DNA of 64,000 nt, taken from NCBI RefSeq assembly GCF_003112435.1, contig NZ_BDOQ01000018.1, positions 1 to 64,000 of the forward strand, read 5' to 3'. The DNA is from Novimethylophilus kurashikiensis (lineage in GTDB: Bacteria; Pseudomonadota; Gammaproteobacteria; Burkholderiales; Methylophilaceae). Under the pieces are notes generated by a model. It ran no database searches and was not told the DNA's origin. It was given only the letters and a program-made list of their open reading frames with translations. The position numbers and the translations under genes are program-made. This document shows, piece by piece, positions 63,961 to 64,000 of this stretch (its first letter is position 1; each line of letters begins with the position of its first letter).

Positions 63961-64000
63961 GGTTAAGTCGCTGAAATTTTTATTCATTCTACCTTAACAT

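Noticed and set aside
1-64000. tRNA or rRNA genes, IS elements, prophage, CRISPR array
   Set aside because: I looked in the gaps between genes for cloverleaf-like sequence, terminal repeats, transposases and spaced direct repeats and saw none. A tRNAscan-SE or CRISPR search would be decisive.

Overview
The window looks like part of the chromosome of a methylotrophic betaproteobacterium. The evidence is a contiguous tuf-rpsJ-S10-spc-alpha ribosomal cluster, a lanthanide-type (XoxF) methanol dehydrogenase with its own periplasmic binding protein and c-type cytochromes, an NAD-dependent molybdenum formate dehydrogenase (fdsGBA-fdhD-fdsD) and a hisBHAFIE-hinT-tatABC operon. A Methylophilaceae or related Nitrosomonadales member is my inference. 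No phage, insertion sequence, CRISPR array, tRNA or rRNA was found.

Layout. 1-13924 (+): the 3' end of tuf, then 29 genes from rpsJ to rplQ, including secY, infA, rpmJ and rpoA. Three sigma70-like promoters lie before rplC, rplN and rpsM; the last two match the spc and alpha operon boundaries known from E. coli. 13976-21592: a mixed housekeeping block (glutaredoxin-like protein, MscS channel, rpmG, rpmB, dut, coaBC, a membrane-anchored HELLH protein, radC, a YihY-cNMP fusion, prolyl iminopeptidase). 21833-27400 (+): the methanol oxidation block, xoxF, a xoxJ-type binding protein, two paralogous c-type cytochromes (one soluble, one a predicted lipoprotein) and a type II NADH dehydrogenase. 27451-31973: lplT, PIN-PhoH ATPase, bcp, thpR, tonB. 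32067-34579: a quinoprotein-associated island, a periplasmic metallo-beta-lactamase-fold hydrolase, a cytochrome b561 and a fused SoxYZ-like carrier. 34672-40145 (-): flhB-flhA without other flagellar genes, and a TonB-dependent receptor whose Shine-Dalgarno sits in a hairpin. 40240-49928 (-): moaA-mobA-mobB-moeA and the formate dehydrogenase operon. 50118-54299: an AcoR-type sigma54 activator divergent from an ExaC-type aldehyde dehydrogenase with a near-consensus -24/-12 promoter, then a DUF779 gene. 54287-64000: a family 39 glycosyltransferase, rpmE, a Nif3-like protein, a DegS/AlgW-type protease, a BFD-like protein, tatABC, hinT and histidine genes.

How the genes fit together. XoxF would oxidise methanol in the periplasm and pass electrons to the cytochromes. 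The aldehyde dehydrogenase may remove aldehyde products. The Fds formate dehydrogenase oxidises formate to CO2 and makes NADH, using bis-MGD cofactor made by the adjacent moa/mob/moe genes and sulfurated by FdhD. The type II NADH dehydrogenase can return NADH electrons to quinone. The least understood part is the SoxYZ-like carrier, metallohydrolase and cytochrome b561 set. These families are known to co-occur with PQQ dehydrogenases, but I know of no biochemical role for them. It is the best candidate here for an incompletely described system.
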